Virus record (IMG/VR): IMGVR_UViG_3300047319_000798
Coordinates: 1-64,000 of that record
Source of the DNA: a virus
Length of the DNA stretch: 64,000 nt
Reading direction: 5' to 3' (one strand)
Shown: one piece after another, positions 6,154 to 14,134 of the stretch
How positions within the stretch are numbered: the first letter of the stretch is position 1
How the letters are laid out: each line of letters starts with the position of its first letter
Made by a program: the position numbers and the translations under genes
Notes under the pieces: generated by a model
Databases searched by the model: none
What the model saw: only the letters and a program-made list of their open reading frames with translations
What the model was told of the DNA's origin: nothing

Positions 6154-7493
6154 CGGTAATCCAGTTTCCAAGGGACAAGGGTAGAGGGCCACCCCCACCG
6201 GAGGGGCCGGATTATACCCGCACTCAGACCATCGAAATTCCCACCTTCCACGAGGATCAGGTCAGGGCTTTCTTTCAGCCCGGGCGCTTTCGCGCGGGCC
6301 GCTGCGGACGACGCTGGGGCAAGACCACGTTTGACGAAGCCATTGCTGCCGATTACGTGGTCAAGGGCGCGAGTGTCGGCTGGTTCGCCCCCAACTACAA
6401 GTACCTCACGGAGCCTATGCGCGACCTTGAGGAAATACTTGCCCCAATCACCATCGACTCAAACAAGTCGATAGGTTACATACACGCCCGCACCAAGGGC
6501 AAGATTGACTTCTGGACGATGGAGGATAGCCGCGCCGGTCGCGGACGTCACTACCATCTAGTGGTAATCGATGAGGCGGCATTCGCGAAGGGGAATGCCA
6601 TGGAAGTTTGGGAGCGGTCTATCCGCCCCACCCTGGTCGATCATCGCGGCGCGGCCCTGGTTACGTCGAACACGAATGGCGTGGACCCCAGTCAGTTCTT
6701 CTGGCGTATATGTAATGAGCCTAAATTCCAGTTCACAGAGTTCCACGCCCCTAGCCGCAACAACCCATTCCTGCCCCCGGAGGAACTGGAGGAGCTTCAA
6801 GCTAAAAGCCACCCTCTAGTCTGGCTACAGGAATATGAGGCAGAGTTTGTCGATTGGCGCGGCGTTGCGTTCTTCAGCCTCGACAAGATGCTGGTCAATG
6901 GCGAGCCGGTCGATTGGCCAAAAATCTGCGACAGCGTCTTTGCCACTGTAGACACCGCGATTAAGTCCGGTAGCGAACACGATGGTACAGCGATCATCTA
7001 CTGGGCGCTGATGAACGTGCCCGAGCCGCAGCTAATCATTCTCGACTGGGATATCGTTCAGATTGACGGCGCGTTCTTAGTTGAGTGGCTGCCCCAAGCG
7101 TTCCGTAAGCTAGAGCAATACACCCATCTGTTTCGCGTGCGCTTCGGCTATGGGTCCATCTTCATAGAGGATAAAGGCTCAGGCACCATTCTCTTACAGG
7201 CCGGAGAAGCACGAGGATGGCCCGTCGTGCCAATCGACGGCGAGATGGTGGCTAAGGGCAAGGACGAGCGGGCGATGGCGGTCTCAGGCTTCCATTACAA
7301 CGGGTGGTGTAAGGTATCGCGCACAGCCTACGACAAGACCATGTTGTTCAAGGAACAAGAGCTGAATCACCTAATCACCCAGATCACTACCTTTCGGGTT
7401 GGTGACAAGGAAGGGTACAAGCGGGCCGATGATCTCTTGGACACTTACTGCTATGGGCTATCGATTGGGCTAGGCGGAAATCAGGGCTTCTGA
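6150..7493 (+). CDS. terL: Terminase large subunit
   Basis: The 447-aa ATPase-nuclease packages DNA through the portal. Walker A reads GRRWGKTT (Lys58), Walker B HLVVIDEAAF (Asp141, Glu142), and the coupling motif is near TSNTNG. The C-terminal RNase H-like nuclease shows acidic residues at ATVDTAIKSG, FIEDKGSG and KRADDLLD. The length is normal. GTG 6150 overlaps the previous stop, and the stop overlaps the next ATG. The deduced packaging type (cos or headful) cannot be read from this alone. Confidence 0.95.
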   Translation: MTVIQFPRDKGRGPPPPEGPDYTRTQTIEIPTFHEDQVRAFFQPGRFRAGRCGRRWGKTTFDEAIAADYVVKGASVGWFAPNYKYLTEPMRDLEEILAPITIDSNKSIGYIHARTKGKIDFWTMEDSRAGRGRHYHLVVIDEAAFAKGNAMEVWERSIRPTLVDHRGAALVTSNTNGVDPSQFFWRICNEPKFQFTEFHAPSRNNPFLPPEELEELQAKSHPLVWLQEYEAEFVDWRGVAFFSLDKMLVNGEPVDWPKICDSVFATVDTAIKSGSEHDGTAIIYWALMNVPEPQLIILDWDIVQIDGAFLVEWLPQAFRKLEQYTHLFRVRFGYGSIFIEDKGSGTILLQAGEARGWPVVPIDGEMVAKGKDERAMAVSGFHYNGWCKVSRTAYDKTMLFKEQELNHLITQITTFRVGDKEGYKRADDLLDTYCYGLSIGLGGNQGF

Positions 7494-7792
7494 TGACGAT
7501 CAACAAAAGGGCAATCGAATTTCATCGCCTTGCGGCGGCGGCGCTTTACGCTGCTGGGGATGCGCATGCCGCAGTGATTGATGCGAAGGATATCAAACAG
7601 GCTAGAGCGCTGGCAATTACAGCCCATCAATTGGGGTTGGAGGCAGCGCTGAAATCTGATACAGCCGCTGCGGCTACAGCAGGTGCGCCAGCCGCCAAGG
7701 AATGGGTCAATCCGCCGCTGCCCCAGCGAGCGCCCGACCCACCGCCAAAGAAGCAAGAGCCGGTAGAGGGGCCGGATAACCCGCGTGCCTGA
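7493..7792 (+). CDS. Hypothetical protein between terminase and portal
   Basis: A 99-aa protein with an Ala-rich helical N-terminal half that could form a helical bundle (HRLAAAALYAAGDAHAAV) and a Pro-rich disordered C-terminal third. It overlaps its neighbours on both sides and is surely co-translated with terminase and portal. No family recognised; a packaging accessory or small head protein is possible from position only. Confidence 0.65.
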   Translation: MTINKRAIEFHRLAAAALYAAGDAHAAVIDAKDIKQARALAITAHQLGLEAALKSDTAAAATAGAPAAKEWVNPPLPQRAPDPPPKKQEPVEGPDNPRA

Positions 7793-9416
7793 CAAGAACT
7801 CATACCTGGAGAGCACCGCGCTCGGAAACAGCCTTGAGGAAATCTTCCTCAGTGGCGACATTATCCCGGGCGACACGGTTAGCTACAGCGTCTGCAAGTC
7901 CATATTCCTTTACCATCCGCTGGGCTTCAAGATGGTCTGCGGCCCGCTCCAGCTGGCTATGTCTGAGGGGCGCGCGGTCACGGTTCCCAATTCCCCGGGC
8001 GAGCGGGTGGCGCAGGTCTTTCAGCAGCAGTGGGAAGAGATTAACGCCGACGCCTACATCTTCCAGACCATGGCCATGTCGCGGGTCTACGGGATTAGCT
8101 CCCTAGCCTTGTTGATCGATGGGGTCGCGCCAACTGAGCCGCTGGACCCCTGGTCATTGCCGGACGCCAATATCGCCTTCAACATTTATGATCCGCTTAA
8201 TACCAGCGGCAGCCTAGTGTTGAACCAGCAGCCGATGTCTATGGATTTTATGAAGGTCCAGGAGATATCGGTTCAGGGCAATGCTTTTCACCGGTCGCGG
8301 GCGATCACGGTTCAGAACGAGTTCCCGGTGTACATTGCCTGGAACCCATCGGCATTCGGCTTCGTGGGCCGGTCTGTTTATCAGCGGGCGTTCTTTCCGC
8401 TGAAGTCCTACTTGAAGTCTATGATCACTGACGACATGATCGAGACTAAGGTTGGCGTGATCGTTGCTAAGATCAAACAGGCTGGGTCGATTGCCAATGC
8501 GGTTATGAAGGCTAGCGCGGCCTTTAAGCGCAACGTGGTCAAGGAGGCGGAGACCGGTAATACAATCAACATCACGCCGGAAGAGGACGTGGTGTCGCTT
8601 AACCTCCAGAATATGGATGGGCCCCATGCGTTGGCACGGCGCAACATCCTTGAGAACATTGCGACGGCGGCGGACATGCCGATCAAGATACTGGCACAAG
8701 AAGCGTTTGTGGAAGGCTTTGGAGAAGGTACAGAGGACGCGCGGGCGGTGGCTCGTTATGTTGATCGGGTTAGGATCACCACCGATCCTTTGTACAGGTT
8801 TTTCGATAAGATTTGTCAATATAGAGCCTGGAGTCCGGCTTTCTTTGAGAGCATGCAACAGGATTTCCCGCAGACCTATGGCGGGATGACCTATCGCGAG
8901 GCTTTCTATAAGTGGTCCAATTCATTTACTACAGAGTGGCCGAGCGTACTTGAAGAGCCTGAGAGTGAGCTGGCACAGCTAGAGGATGTAAAGCTCAAAG
9001 CAGTGATCGCGTTGATCCAGGTGTTTGAGCCTATCCTTGACAGCTCCAACAAGCTTGTACTGTACGAATGGGCGGCGGATAACATCGCTACCAACAAGGT
9101 GATCTTTAGCTCGCCGCTGGAGTTTGATTTTGAACAGCTGTCAGAGCACCTAGCTGATAAGGAAGAGCAAGAACAGGACATCCAAGACGCCCAAACGGAG
9201 GGGTTCCAGAACATGGGCGACCCCGATCAAGCGGGCGGCGGCGCTGGCGCTGGTGGCAGCGTCGAAGTCCCAGTCAAGATGGGCAAGGCAGACGCGCTGG
9301 CGTCACGCTTCGACAAGGCGGCGGCGGCGCTGGCTAAGATATCGCCGGATGCTCAAGACGTGATCCCGATTGGCAAGCTGCGTGACGCGTTGCTCAACAA
9401 AAAGAGGCGACGATAA
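7785..9416 (+). CDS. Portal protein (DUF1073-like)
   Basis: This 543-aa protein sits directly after terminase and before the MuF-type protein, the standard portal position. Its sequence (YSVCKSIFLYHPLGFKMV, RSRAITV, GRSVYQRAFFPLKSYLKS, a long central helix, then an acidic C-terminal tail) fits portal proteins of the DUF1073 type. The portal forms the 12-subunit ring at one head vertex through which DNA passes. Residues after about 480 are Gly/Ala-rich and likely disordered. It starts at GTG 7785, overlapping the gene before. Confidence 0.85.
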   Translation: MPDKNSYLESTALGNSLEEIFLSGDIIPGDTVSYSVCKSIFLYHPLGFKMVCGPLQLAMSEGRAVTVPNSPGERVAQVFQQQWEEINADAYIFQTMAMSRVYGISSLALLIDGVAPTEPLDPWSLPDANIAFNIYDPLNTSGSLVLNQQPMSMDFMKVQEISVQGNAFHRSRAITVQNEFPVYIAWNPSAFGFVGRSVYQRAFFPLKSYLKSMITDDMIETKVGVIVAKIKQAGSIANAVMKASAAFKRNVVKEAETGNTINITPEEDVVSLNLQNMDGPHALARRNILENIATAADMPIKILAQEAFVEGFGEGTEDARAVARYVDRVRITTDPLYRFFDKICQYRAWSPAFFESMQQDFPQTYGGMTYREAFYKWSNSFTTEWPSVLEEPESELAQLEDVKLKAVIALIQVFEPILDSSNKLVLYEWAADNIATNKVIFSSPLEFDFEQLSEHLADKEEQEQDIQDAQTEGFQNMGDPDQAGGGAGAGGSVEVPVKMGKADALASRFDKAAAALAKISPDAQDVIPIGKLRDALLNKKRRR

Positions 9417-9925
9417 TGGCCGTTCACCAGCCAGTTGAATACAAGATTGTCCAAGTTACATTGCCGGCAGACGATGACGAGCTGACTGTTTTGTTGAACG
9501 ACATGGGTGCAGACGGGTGGGTGTTGATCTTCCCCACCACCTTCAACACCAGCCGCCTCTGGTTCATGCGCGACACGGACCCGCCACCGACGCGACCGCC
9601 AGAGATTGTCGATATTCCCTACGCAATGGGGCCGACCGGCCAGCCGACCGCCTTTGTCGGCGAGAAGATTACCGTCACCGATGGCAATTGGGAAGGCGAG
9701 CCGCACACCAAAGAATATCTGTGGAAGCGGCGGGCGGCGGGCGGCAACGTCAATGCGTTGCCCGGCGCGACCACCAATGAATATATCGCGACCAATCAGG
9801 ACGATAACTGCGGGTTGTTCTGCGTTGTCAAGGCGATCAATGCGCTTGGCCCCGGCTATACCGAGAGTAACGAGGTCGCGGTGACCAAGACCATAGTGGC
9901 GAAGGGGGTGCGTGATGGCCGCTAA
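9416..9925 (+). CDS. Ig-like-domain virion protein candidate
   Basis: A 169-aa protein whose second half (about residues 75-160) reads like an immunoglobulin-type beta sandwich: ITVTDGNWEGEP, EYLWKRR, TTNEYIATNQDDNCGLFCVV, a GPGYTESNEV turn. Such domains decorate heads and tails of phages and may bind surface sugars. It lies between portal and MuF-type genes and is co-translated with the portal (TAATG). No enzymatic motif is visible. Confidence 0.6.
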   Translation: MAVHQPVEYKIVQVTLPADDDELTVLLNDMGADGWVLIFPTTFNTSRLWFMRDTDPPPTRPPEIVDIPYAMGPTGQPTAFVGEKITVTDGNWEGEPHTKEYLWKRRAAGGNVNALPGATTNEYIATNQDDNCGLFCVVKAINALGPGYTESNEVAVTKTIVAKGVRDGR

Positions 9926-10262
9926 CAGCATCACTTCAGCGCAGGTTGGCACCGCTGTTGTGGCGGTGGCGGGCAGCCTGAAAGGGCTGGCGGTTACGCT
10001 GCCGATTGCGGCCAATGCTGATACCAAGACCCCGTTGATCCTGCTCGACTCAACAACTGGGTCTGGAGTGATCCTGTTTTCGGCTTTTCTTTCGGACCTT
10101 CAGTCGTTCATGTATGCGCTTAAACCGGCTAGCGTTCCACAGCCACCGGCTAGCCCCACGGCGCCAGTGGCGGGAACCGTGTTCACGGGGGTGTTACCCT
10201 TTACCCAAGGGCTGTATGTTAAGAGCTGTCCAGCCAATATGACGGTTACGGCCACCACATGA
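9915..10262 (+). CDS. Hypothetical virion protein
   Basis: ATG 9915 is preferred over the GTG three bases before it. The 115-aa product is Ala/Thr/Pro/Val-rich with beta-strand character throughout and no charged clusters, as in small head decoration proteins. It overlaps genes on both sides. No family recognised; structural role inferred from position. Confidence 0.6.
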   Translation: MAANSITSAQVGTAVVAVAGSLKGLAVTLPIAANADTKTPLILLDSTTGSGVILFSAFLSDLQSFMYALKPASVPQPPASPTAPVAGTVFTGVLPFTQGLYVKSCPANMTVTATT

Positions 10263-11128
10263 GTCTGCGTGACTTCCAGGCGGTGATCCGCGAGGCGGTC
10301 AAATATTTTAGCCAACACGGCTATACGTCTGAGCGGGCGCTGGACATTTGGTCAGAACGGATTGCTCAGGCGGCTAAGGAGACCCTGGTCAGCACCGAAG
10401 AAGCTAGTGCCCAGATAGCCCGACATCTAGCGGCGGTCTATGCCCGAATGACTCGTAAGGTGCCCAAGCACCTACAGGCGCTACAGAAGACACGATATGG
10501 GGCACGAATGGGGCCGGAGATGTACTTTCGCCGGGTGTCCACGTTTCCCGAGCTGGTGTACAAGATGCGTAATGAATTAGACCGGCGGATTGCTGCCAGT
10601 GCCGATCTGATCAAAATCCGGCGTGAGGAGAGCCTGGCAGCGACCATGCGTCGGTGGAGGGGTTGGGCGAGCAGCGTTCCTCCCGGCGGCACGCCCACCC
10701 CTCCTAGTAACGAAACCAATTTGCTATTGAAGGATTTCAGGAAAGTTCGATTTGAAACTAATCGACTCAACATTGATCAAGGACATAAGCTCAATTCATC
10801 CCTCAACGCCACTCTCGCTGAGAGCACCGGCGCAATTGCCGGCTTATGGCATTCGAACTGGAAGCAGCTCAATTACAACTATCGCCCAGATCACAAGGAC
10901 CGTGATCTTAAGCTGTACACGATACGCGGCAACTGGGCGATGGTGCAGGGCCTCATGAAAGCGGGGCCGGACGGCTACGCCGATGAGATAACCCAGCCGG
11001 CAGAGGAAGTCTACTGCCGCTGTTGGTATCAGTACATCTACAACCTGGACCGGCTGCCTGAGGCCATGTTGACTGAGAAGGGTAAGAAGGCACTCCAAGC
11101 ATTGAGCGATATTGAATCAGCGGCCTAA
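10259..11128 (+). CDS. MuF/SPP1 gp7-like head morphogenesis protein
   Basis: This 289-aa protein follows the portal. Its long helical N-terminal part ends in a Mu gpF-type C-terminal domain (about residues 195-275) marked by LWHSNWKQLNYNYRPDHK, LYTIRG, then DEITQPAEEVYCRCWYQY. That Cys-containing pattern is typical of minor head proteins injected or lodged near the portal. It starts in an ATGA overlap with the gene before. A mobile-element toxin fusion, sometimes seen on this domain, is absent. Confidence 0.8.
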   Translation: MSLRDFQAVIREAVKYFSQHGYTSERALDIWSERIAQAAKETLVSTEEASAQIARHLAAVYARMTRKVPKHLQALQKTRYGARMGPEMYFRRVSTFPELVYKMRNELDRRIAASADLIKIRREESLAATMRRWRGWASSVPPGGTPTPPSNETNLLLKDFRKVRFETNRLNIDQGHKLNSSLNATLAESTGAIAGLWHSNWKQLNYNYRPDHKDRDLKLYTIRGNWAMVQGLMKAGPDGYADEITQPAEEVYCRCWYQYIYNLDRLPEAMLTEKGKKALQALSDIESAA

Positions 11129-11139
11129 AGGAGACACTC

Positions 11140-11541
11140 ATGGCTGAAGACAAGCAACCCGATAAGCCCGAGCGCCAGAAGATGGAGATGGGCGGCTCCG
11201 GCGTCGCCGAGGTTTCGTTCGCAGACGCTTTTGGCGGTGACGTCAAGATCAAGTCCGTGGTCTGGACCGCGACTGGTGCTGTGGCAGTGACCCCGGATGC
11301 GGACGACCCCACCACAGCCAACATATTCGCGTCGGGACCAGGCCCCGTGACGCTCACAGCAGTGGGCACGACCGAGACTGGCGCCTCAGCGACCGCGATC
11401 ACTGAGATCATGGTCATCGAGAAGGACGCGCCGGTTACGGGTGAAATTGAAGTCACGGTCAAGGCTGCCCCGGCTAAACCCAAGGCACCGGAGCCCAAGG
11501 CACCGGAACCGCCAGTACGGGGGCAGCCCGCGCATCGGTAA
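11140..11541 (+). CDS. Ig-like (Big-type) virion decoration candidate
   Basis: A 133-aa protein with AAAGGAG before its ATG. Residues 20-105 have the strand rhythm of a bacterial Ig-like domain (VKSVVWTATG-like strand, a PDADDPTTANIFA turn, GPVTLTAVG, ATAITEIMV), followed by a Pro/Lys/Ala tail. Such domains often bind the capsid surface. It overlaps the endolysin start by one base. Function inferred from fold and place. Confidence 0.6.
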   Translation: MAEDKQPDKPERQKMEMGGSGVAEVSFADAFGGDVKIKSVVWTATGAVAVTPDADDPTTANIFASGPGPVTLTAVGTTETGASATAITEIMVIEKDAPVTGEIEVTVKAAPAKPKAPEPKAPEPPVRGQPAHR

Positions 11542-11993
11542 TGGCTACTCAGCTCACACCGAACTTCACCTTAGAAGAGTTCACCGACAGCCAGACGGCG
11601 GCGCGGCGCGGTATCCATAACGTGCCACGTCCGGCCAGTCAGGAGCACAAGAACCTTCAACGGATGGCCGAGGTTATGGAGCTGGTGCGTACCATCCTCG
11701 ACGGCCATCCTATTTTGATCAGCTCCGGCTATCGTAGCCCAAAGGTTAACACGGCGGTCAAGGGCAGTAAGAGCAGCGCCCATATCCATGGGTTGGCGGT
11801 TGACTTCAGCTGCCCGGGGTTTGGTACGCCAATTGATATCTGCAAGGCGCTAGAGCCGCACATGCGTGAGCTGGGTATCGACCAGCTGATTCATGAATTC
11901 AATACCTGGGTGCATTTGGGCCTGAGCGCGGGTGAACCGCGCCATATGGCGCTGACCATCGATAATCGGGGCACGCATCATGGGTTTGTCTGA
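11541..11993 (+). CDS. M15-family peptidase, likely endolysin
   Basis: The 150-aa enzyme has the full M15A (D-Ala-D-Ala carboxypeptidase type) pattern: SSGYRSPKVNTAVKGS, then SAHIHGLAVD with zinc ligands His81 and Asp88, and WVHLG with His125. It is a zinc peptidase of peptidoglycan stem peptides. It has no signal peptide and lies next to a membrane protein with three transmembrane segments, so the pair looks like endolysin plus holin, placed unusually inside the head gene block. The next gene starts in a TGATG overlap. Confidence 0.9.
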   Translation: MATQLTPNFTLEEFTDSQTAARRGIHNVPRPASQEHKNLQRMAEVMELVRTILDGHPILISSGYRSPKVNTAVKGSKSSAHIHGLAVDFSCPGFGTPIDICKALEPHMRELGIDQLIHEFNTWVHLGLSAGEPRHMALTIDNRGTHHGFV

Positions 11994-12343
11994 TGCCCGA
12001 CAGCACCCAAGTCTCGTCGCCCCAGCTTCCCGGCGGTGTCATCGTTCCGCCGCCGCCGTTCAAGTTCGTCGATTATCCGGCAGCGTGGGCCGTCACCTTC
12101 GCGGTGGTTGGGTCGATCATCTTGTTGCTGGTCACAGCGCGGTTCGACAACACCAAGGGCGCGTTGACTATCAGCCTTCTGATCATCTTGGCGTTCATTG
12201 GCGTACTCTTCTACAGTGTGACCGTGACGGTGCCTCGCGACGAGACGACGGCGGCGGTGATTGGCGCTCTTACGGCGGCGTTCGGCGGCGTGATTACGTT
12301 CTGGCTTAAGAACCGGGGCGGAGGCGGTAATGCCCCTGACTGA
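11993..12343 (+). CDS. Putative holin (three transmembrane segments)
   Basis: A 116-aa protein with a Pro-rich N-terminus and three hydrophobic helices: about residues 32-48 (VTFAVVGSIILLLV), 58-76 (LTISLLIILAFIGVLFY) and 88-104 (VIGALTAAFGGVITFWL), ending in a short basic/Gly tail. Size, topology and immediate position after the M15 endolysin fit a class I holin that permeabilises the inner membrane at lysis. Sequence alone cannot prove this. Confidence 0.65.
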   Translation: MPDSTQVSSPQLPGGVIVPPPPFKFVDYPAAWAVTFAVVGSIILLLVTARFDNTKGALTISLLIILAFIGVLFYSVTVTVPRDETTAAVIGALTAAFGGVITFWLKNRGGGGNAPD

Positions 12344-12923
12344 AAAGGGCAAAGAGATCAAGAGTTCCATGACGGAACAGTACGGTCCCGAGAAGGGCGA
12401 GGAGGTCTTTTACGCCTCCAAGAACGCAGGAAGGATCAGTGGCGTGGACACGAAAGCCGATCAGCAAGCCCAACCCCAGGCTGCTCAGCCGAAGCCCCAG
12501 CCGCAAGCGGCCCAGCCTCAAGCACAGGGACAGGGGCAGCAGCAAGCCCAGCAGCCGCCGGTTAAGGAGACCAAGACCACGGTTAAGGAACCGGCGGGCG
12601 GCGCAGAGGGTGAGCAGAAGCAAGACCCCAAGGCCACGCTCAAGGCGGCTGAGGATGAACTGGACGCACTGGAGCGCGAGCAGGAGCAATCGGAAGAGGG
12701 CCTGGGTCGCCAGAACGCGATTGAGGACCAGAAGAAGATCATCCGCACGCTGCGCAATGAGATGCGTGAGACTGAGCACAAGGAGCGTATGGGCGTTGCT
12801 GATGCCGTAGAGAAGTTGGAGTATCTTCAAGACAGCACACTGCTCATGAAGCACATCGGCGACGCCTGTGACAAGCTGGCTGACCGGATGGATGCATTTC
12901 AGGCGAAATCAGCGCGGGCCTAA
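12330..12923 (+). CDS. Virion protein with YGxxKGxxVFYAS domain and coiled coil
   Basis: The first 40 residues (LTEKGKEIKSSMTEQYGPEK, then VFYASKNAGRISGV) form a short domain seen at the N-terminus of many phage structural and internal proteins. A Gln/Ala/Pro-rich low-complexity linker (about 45-80) follows, then a charged coiled coil to the end (197 aa). It overlaps the holin and touches the Nudix-topoisomerase gene. It is probably an internal or scaffold-related virion component. Confidence 0.6.
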   Translation: MPLTEKGKEIKSSMTEQYGPEKGEEVFYASKNAGRISGVDTKADQQAQPQAAQPKPQPQAAQPQAQGQGQQQAQQPPVKETKTTVKEPAGGAEGEQKQDPKATLKAAEDELDALEREQEQSEEGLGRQNAIEDQKKIIRTLRNEMRETEHKERMGVADAVEKLEYLQDSTLLMKHIGDACDKLADRMDAFQAKSARA

Positions 12924-14134
12924 TGCTCAACGCTGCTGGGATCATCTTTCGCTCACCCCAGGGCCGCGTTCTATTGATGCGGCGCAAGGATGGGAAGTGG
13001 GACTACCCGGGCGGCGGCGCGGAGGGCGATGAGACGGCGGTTCAAACCGCCTTGCGTGAGGCGGTTGAGGAGACCAAATACTATCCCGGGCACGCGGGCC
13101 GGTTTCACGCGCGCCGGGTGCGCAATGGGGTCGATTACACGACCTTCCTTCGCGATTGTGAGGAAGAGTTCGTACCCAAGCTCAGCAATGAGCATACGGA
13201 TTACATTTGGATTGATCCTAAGCGGGTACTGACCCAAAGCATTAACGCCCGGGCCGACGATGCTGCGTGGGAGGAAAGCGATCACCCGCGCGATGAGGAC
13301 GGGAAGTTTGCGGGTGGTGGCGGTCATGTCTCCGCGACCCGGGGCGAGGGCGGCAAGCTAGAGGGCGCACCTGAGCATATCGCCAGCCTAAAGGTGCCGC
13401 CCGCATGGACCGATGTAACCTATGCTCAAGACCCGGGGGCTGCGCTCCTAGTCACCGGACGTGATTCTAAGGGGCGGCGGGTGTTCATCTATTCGGAGAT
13501 GCACGCCCAGAAGCAAGCGGCGCTCAAGTTCGCACGGATCAATGAGCTGGATCAACAGTTCAAAACGGTGGCGAAGCAGAACGCGGCGCTAGCCAAGACC
13601 GCCGGAAAGCGGGACGTGGCCGACTGTCTGGGGCTGATCATGGCGATGGGCATTCGGCCCGGCAGTGATCGCGATACCAAGGCGGCTAAGAAGGCTTACG
13701 GCGCGACAACGCTAGAGGGCCAACACGTAGTCACCGAGGGTGATACAACCTATCTGCGCTACACAGGTAAAAAGGGCGTGGACCTAAACCTGCCAGTACC
13801 CAAAGCGTGGGTTAAGGCACTACAGGAGCGGGCGGATAAGGCGGGGCCAAGCGGGCGATTGTTTGGTGGGGTGACCGATGCGATGTTGCGTGAGCACGTC
13901 CATAGTCTCGATGGTGGCGGGTTCACAACCAAAGATTTCCGCACCCATCTGGGTACGTCAACAGCCACCGAGCTGGTGGAGAGGATGGACGTACCCAAGA
14001 CCCAGGCGGAATATCGCAAGGCGGTTATGGAAGTGGCTAAGAAGGTGTCTTCTGTGCTAGGCAATACACCGGTGATTGCCCTCCAGAGCTACATCAATCC
14101 TAGTGTATTCGGGGCCTGGAAAGCTGCCGCATGA
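12923..14134 (+). CDS. Nudix hydrolase - topoisomerase IB fusion
   Basis: One 403-aa frame joins two enzymes. Residues 1-105 are a Nudix domain with box GGAEGDE...REAVEE (Glu37, Arg45, Glu46, Glu49, Glu50); the usual Gly after EE is Thr51. Residues 115-135 are a HPRDEDGKFAGG linker. Residues 155-403 match poxvirus-type topoisomerase IB: VPPAWTDV, VTGRDSKGRR, IRPGS (Arg245), TGKKG (Lys283/284), KDFRTHLGT (Arg340), VLGNTP, then catalytic Tyr390 in SYINP. It would nick and religate DNA through a 3'-phosphotyrosine and relax supercoils. Encoded among head genes, it may be packaged. Such a fusion is unfamiliar to me. Confidence 0.85.
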   Translation: MLNAAGIIFRSPQGRVLLMRRKDGKWDYPGGGAEGDETAVQTALREAVEETKYYPGHAGRFHARRVRNGVDYTTFLRDCEEEFVPKLSNEHTDYIWIDPKRVLTQSINARADDAAWEESDHPRDEDGKFAGGGGHVSATRGEGGKLEGAPEHIASLKVPPAWTDVTYAQDPGAALLVTGRDSKGRRVFIYSEMHAQKQAALKFARINELDQQFKTVAKQNAALAKTAGKRDVADCLGLIMAMGIRPGSDRDTKAAKKAYGATTLEGQHVVTEGDTTYLRYTGKKGVDLNLPVPKAWVKALQERADKAGPSGRLFGGVTDAMLREHVHSLDGGGFTTKDFRTHLGTSTATELVERMDVPKTQAEYRKAVMEVAKKVSSVLGNTPVIALQSYINPSVFGAWKAAA

